From Providencia rustigianii DSM 4541 (GTDB lineage Bacteria; Pseudomonadota; Gammaproteobacteria; Enterobacterales; Enterobacteriaceae), in NCBI RefSeq assembly GCF_000156395.1, contig NZ_GG703817.1:185967-249966 (forward strand): DNA of 64,000 bases, read 5' to 3'. The notes beneath the pieces were generated by a model, which saw only the letters and a program-made list of their open reading frames with translations, had not been told where the DNA came from and did no database searches. Below, piece by piece: positions 63,248 to 64,000 of this stretch (its first letter is position 1; each line of letters starts with the position of its first letter). A program made the position numbers and the translations under genes.

Positions 63248-63592
63248 ATGTTATTTATTCAATTAAGAACATTAACGCTTAGTTTATCTCTGTGCGTAGT
63301 GACGGGGTGTTCTGGTTTTCACTGGGCAAATGATAATTGGAAAGGCAAAGATAAAGGGCAGCATTTTGCTTTTTCAGCTGCAATGGCAGCGGCGGGAAAT
63401 GCTTATGCGGATAGACAAAATATGTCTCATCAGCAAGCGGCTCAATTTGGAATACTATTTTCTATCTCTCTTGGTACAGTTAAAGAACTTTATGATAGCC
63501 GAGCAGCTGGAACAGGTTGGAGTTGGCATGACTTTACCTATGATGTCGCAGGTGCAGTCGCTGGCTATACTCTGTATCAAAATTTAAAGTAA
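63248..63592 (+). CDS. yfiM: YfiM lipoprotein
   Basis: 114 residues, lipobox VVTGC with acylated cysteine near 19, then a conserved DUF2279-type domain (GQHFAFSAAMAAAGNAYA, VKELYDSRAAGTGWSWHDF). Function unknown. ATG 63248 is chosen because the lipoprotein signal begins there and a terminator precedes it. Confidence 0.9.
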   Translation: MLFIQLRTLTLSLSLCVVTGCSGFHWANDNWKGKDKGQHFAFSAAMAAAGNAYADRQNMSHQQAAQFGILFSISLGTVKELYDSRAAGTGWSWHDFTYDVAGAVAGYTLYQNLK

Positions 63593-63654
63593 TGATTTAA
63601 AAGAAAAAACAGAAAATAGTATGAAAGATAACTTTTAGAATAGATAAAAAACAA

Positions 63655-63681
63655 AAACCCCGTGATTTTCATCACGGGGCT
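63655..63681 (-). terminator. Terminator of the rRNA operon
   Basis: CCCCGTGAT / ATCACGGGG (63658-63666 and 63671-63679); on the minus strand it ends in a long T-run. Confidence 0.9.
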
Positions 63682-63690
63682 TGCTATAAG

Positions 63691-63767
63691 TGGCGGAACG
63701 GACGGGACTCGAACCCGCGACCCCCTGCGTGACAGGCAGGTATTCTAACCAACTGAACTACCGCTCC
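63691..63767 (-). tRNA. tRNA-Asp (GTC)
   Basis: 77 nt on the minus strand, GGAGCGG acceptor, anticodon GTC in CCTGTCACG, ending CCA. Sits downstream of the 5S gene as in E. coli rrnC and rrnH. Confidence 0.96.
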
Positions 63768-63824
63768 ACTTATTCTTCTTTGCCTTTCGGCGACTCATTG
63801 CGTGTTGCAATCAATCTTAATTTA

Positions 63825-63944
63825 ATGTCTGGCAGTTCCCTACTCTCACATGGGGAGACCCCACACTACCATCGGCGCTACGGCGTTTCACTTCTGAGTT
63901 CGGCATGGGGTCAGGTGGGACCACCGCGCTATTGCCGCCAGACA
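63825..63944 (-). rRNA. rrf: 5S ribosomal RNA
   Basis: 120 nt on the minus strand, TGTCTGGCGGC through CTGCCAGACAT, differing at few sites from E. coli 5S. The 23S gene should lie beyond the right edge; 63945-64000 is intergenic spacer. Confidence 0.97.
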
Positions 63945-64000
63945 AATTCTGTTTATTCCCGTTTAAGTCTTTTATCCTTAAACCAGAACATCAATCCTGA

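Overview
The window is a chromosome segment of an enterobacterium at about 40% GC. Protein identity to Escherichia coli housekeeping genes, the low GC, the scsABCD operon and the gene order point to the Morganellaceae, most likely Providencia; genus level is inference. Left to right: the 3' end of an unidentified gene; an abiEi-abiEii (type IV toxin-antitoxin) cassette with two operator-like inverted repeats and its own terminator; a tandem intergenic repeat; glnS; a TSUP permease; a DUF2569 membrane protein; the N-acetylglucosamine divergon nagE / nagBAC; a six-gene tRNA cluster (Met-Leu-Gln-Gln-Met-Gln); a dctA-type carrier; ubiF; and the miaB-ybeZ-ybeY-corC-lnt run.

From 21.0 to 23.9 kb there is a small accessory locus: an NrtR-type (Nudix plus winged helix) regulator divergent from an SPFH/band-7 protein that is translationally coupled to a NAD-kinase-like protein. 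Three near-identical GTCNTWATGAC dyads lie in the shared promoter region. This is the best candidate for an undescribed system. It is followed by scsDCBA (copper/thiol stress), gltIJKL (glutamate/aspartate ABC uptake), and a long housekeeping block leuS-lptE-holA-nadD / rsfS-rlmH-mrdA-mrdB-rlpA-dacA-ybeD-lipB-lipA (leucyl-tRNA, LPS assembly, NAD synthesis, ribosome silencing, cell elongation, lipoate). cspE and an ogt-type DNA methyltransferase close this part. A DUF1722 gene sits where E. coli has cobC.

From 47.2 kb the order resembles a different part of the E. coli map: nrdHIEF behind a Fur box and two NrdR boxes 31 bp apart, an MFS transporter, then emrR-emrA-emrB. emrR is frameshifted in an A-run, which would truncate the repressor of the EmrAB pump. 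The right end carries yfiF, tapT, patZ, pssA, yfiM and the 3' end of an rRNA operon on the minus strand (5S rRNA, tRNA-Asp, terminator).

Many genes begin with GTG or TTG, and several starts were moved from the longest frame to the codon supported by a Shine-Dalgarno sequence and by family length. Homology statements come from recalled family sequences; no searches were run.
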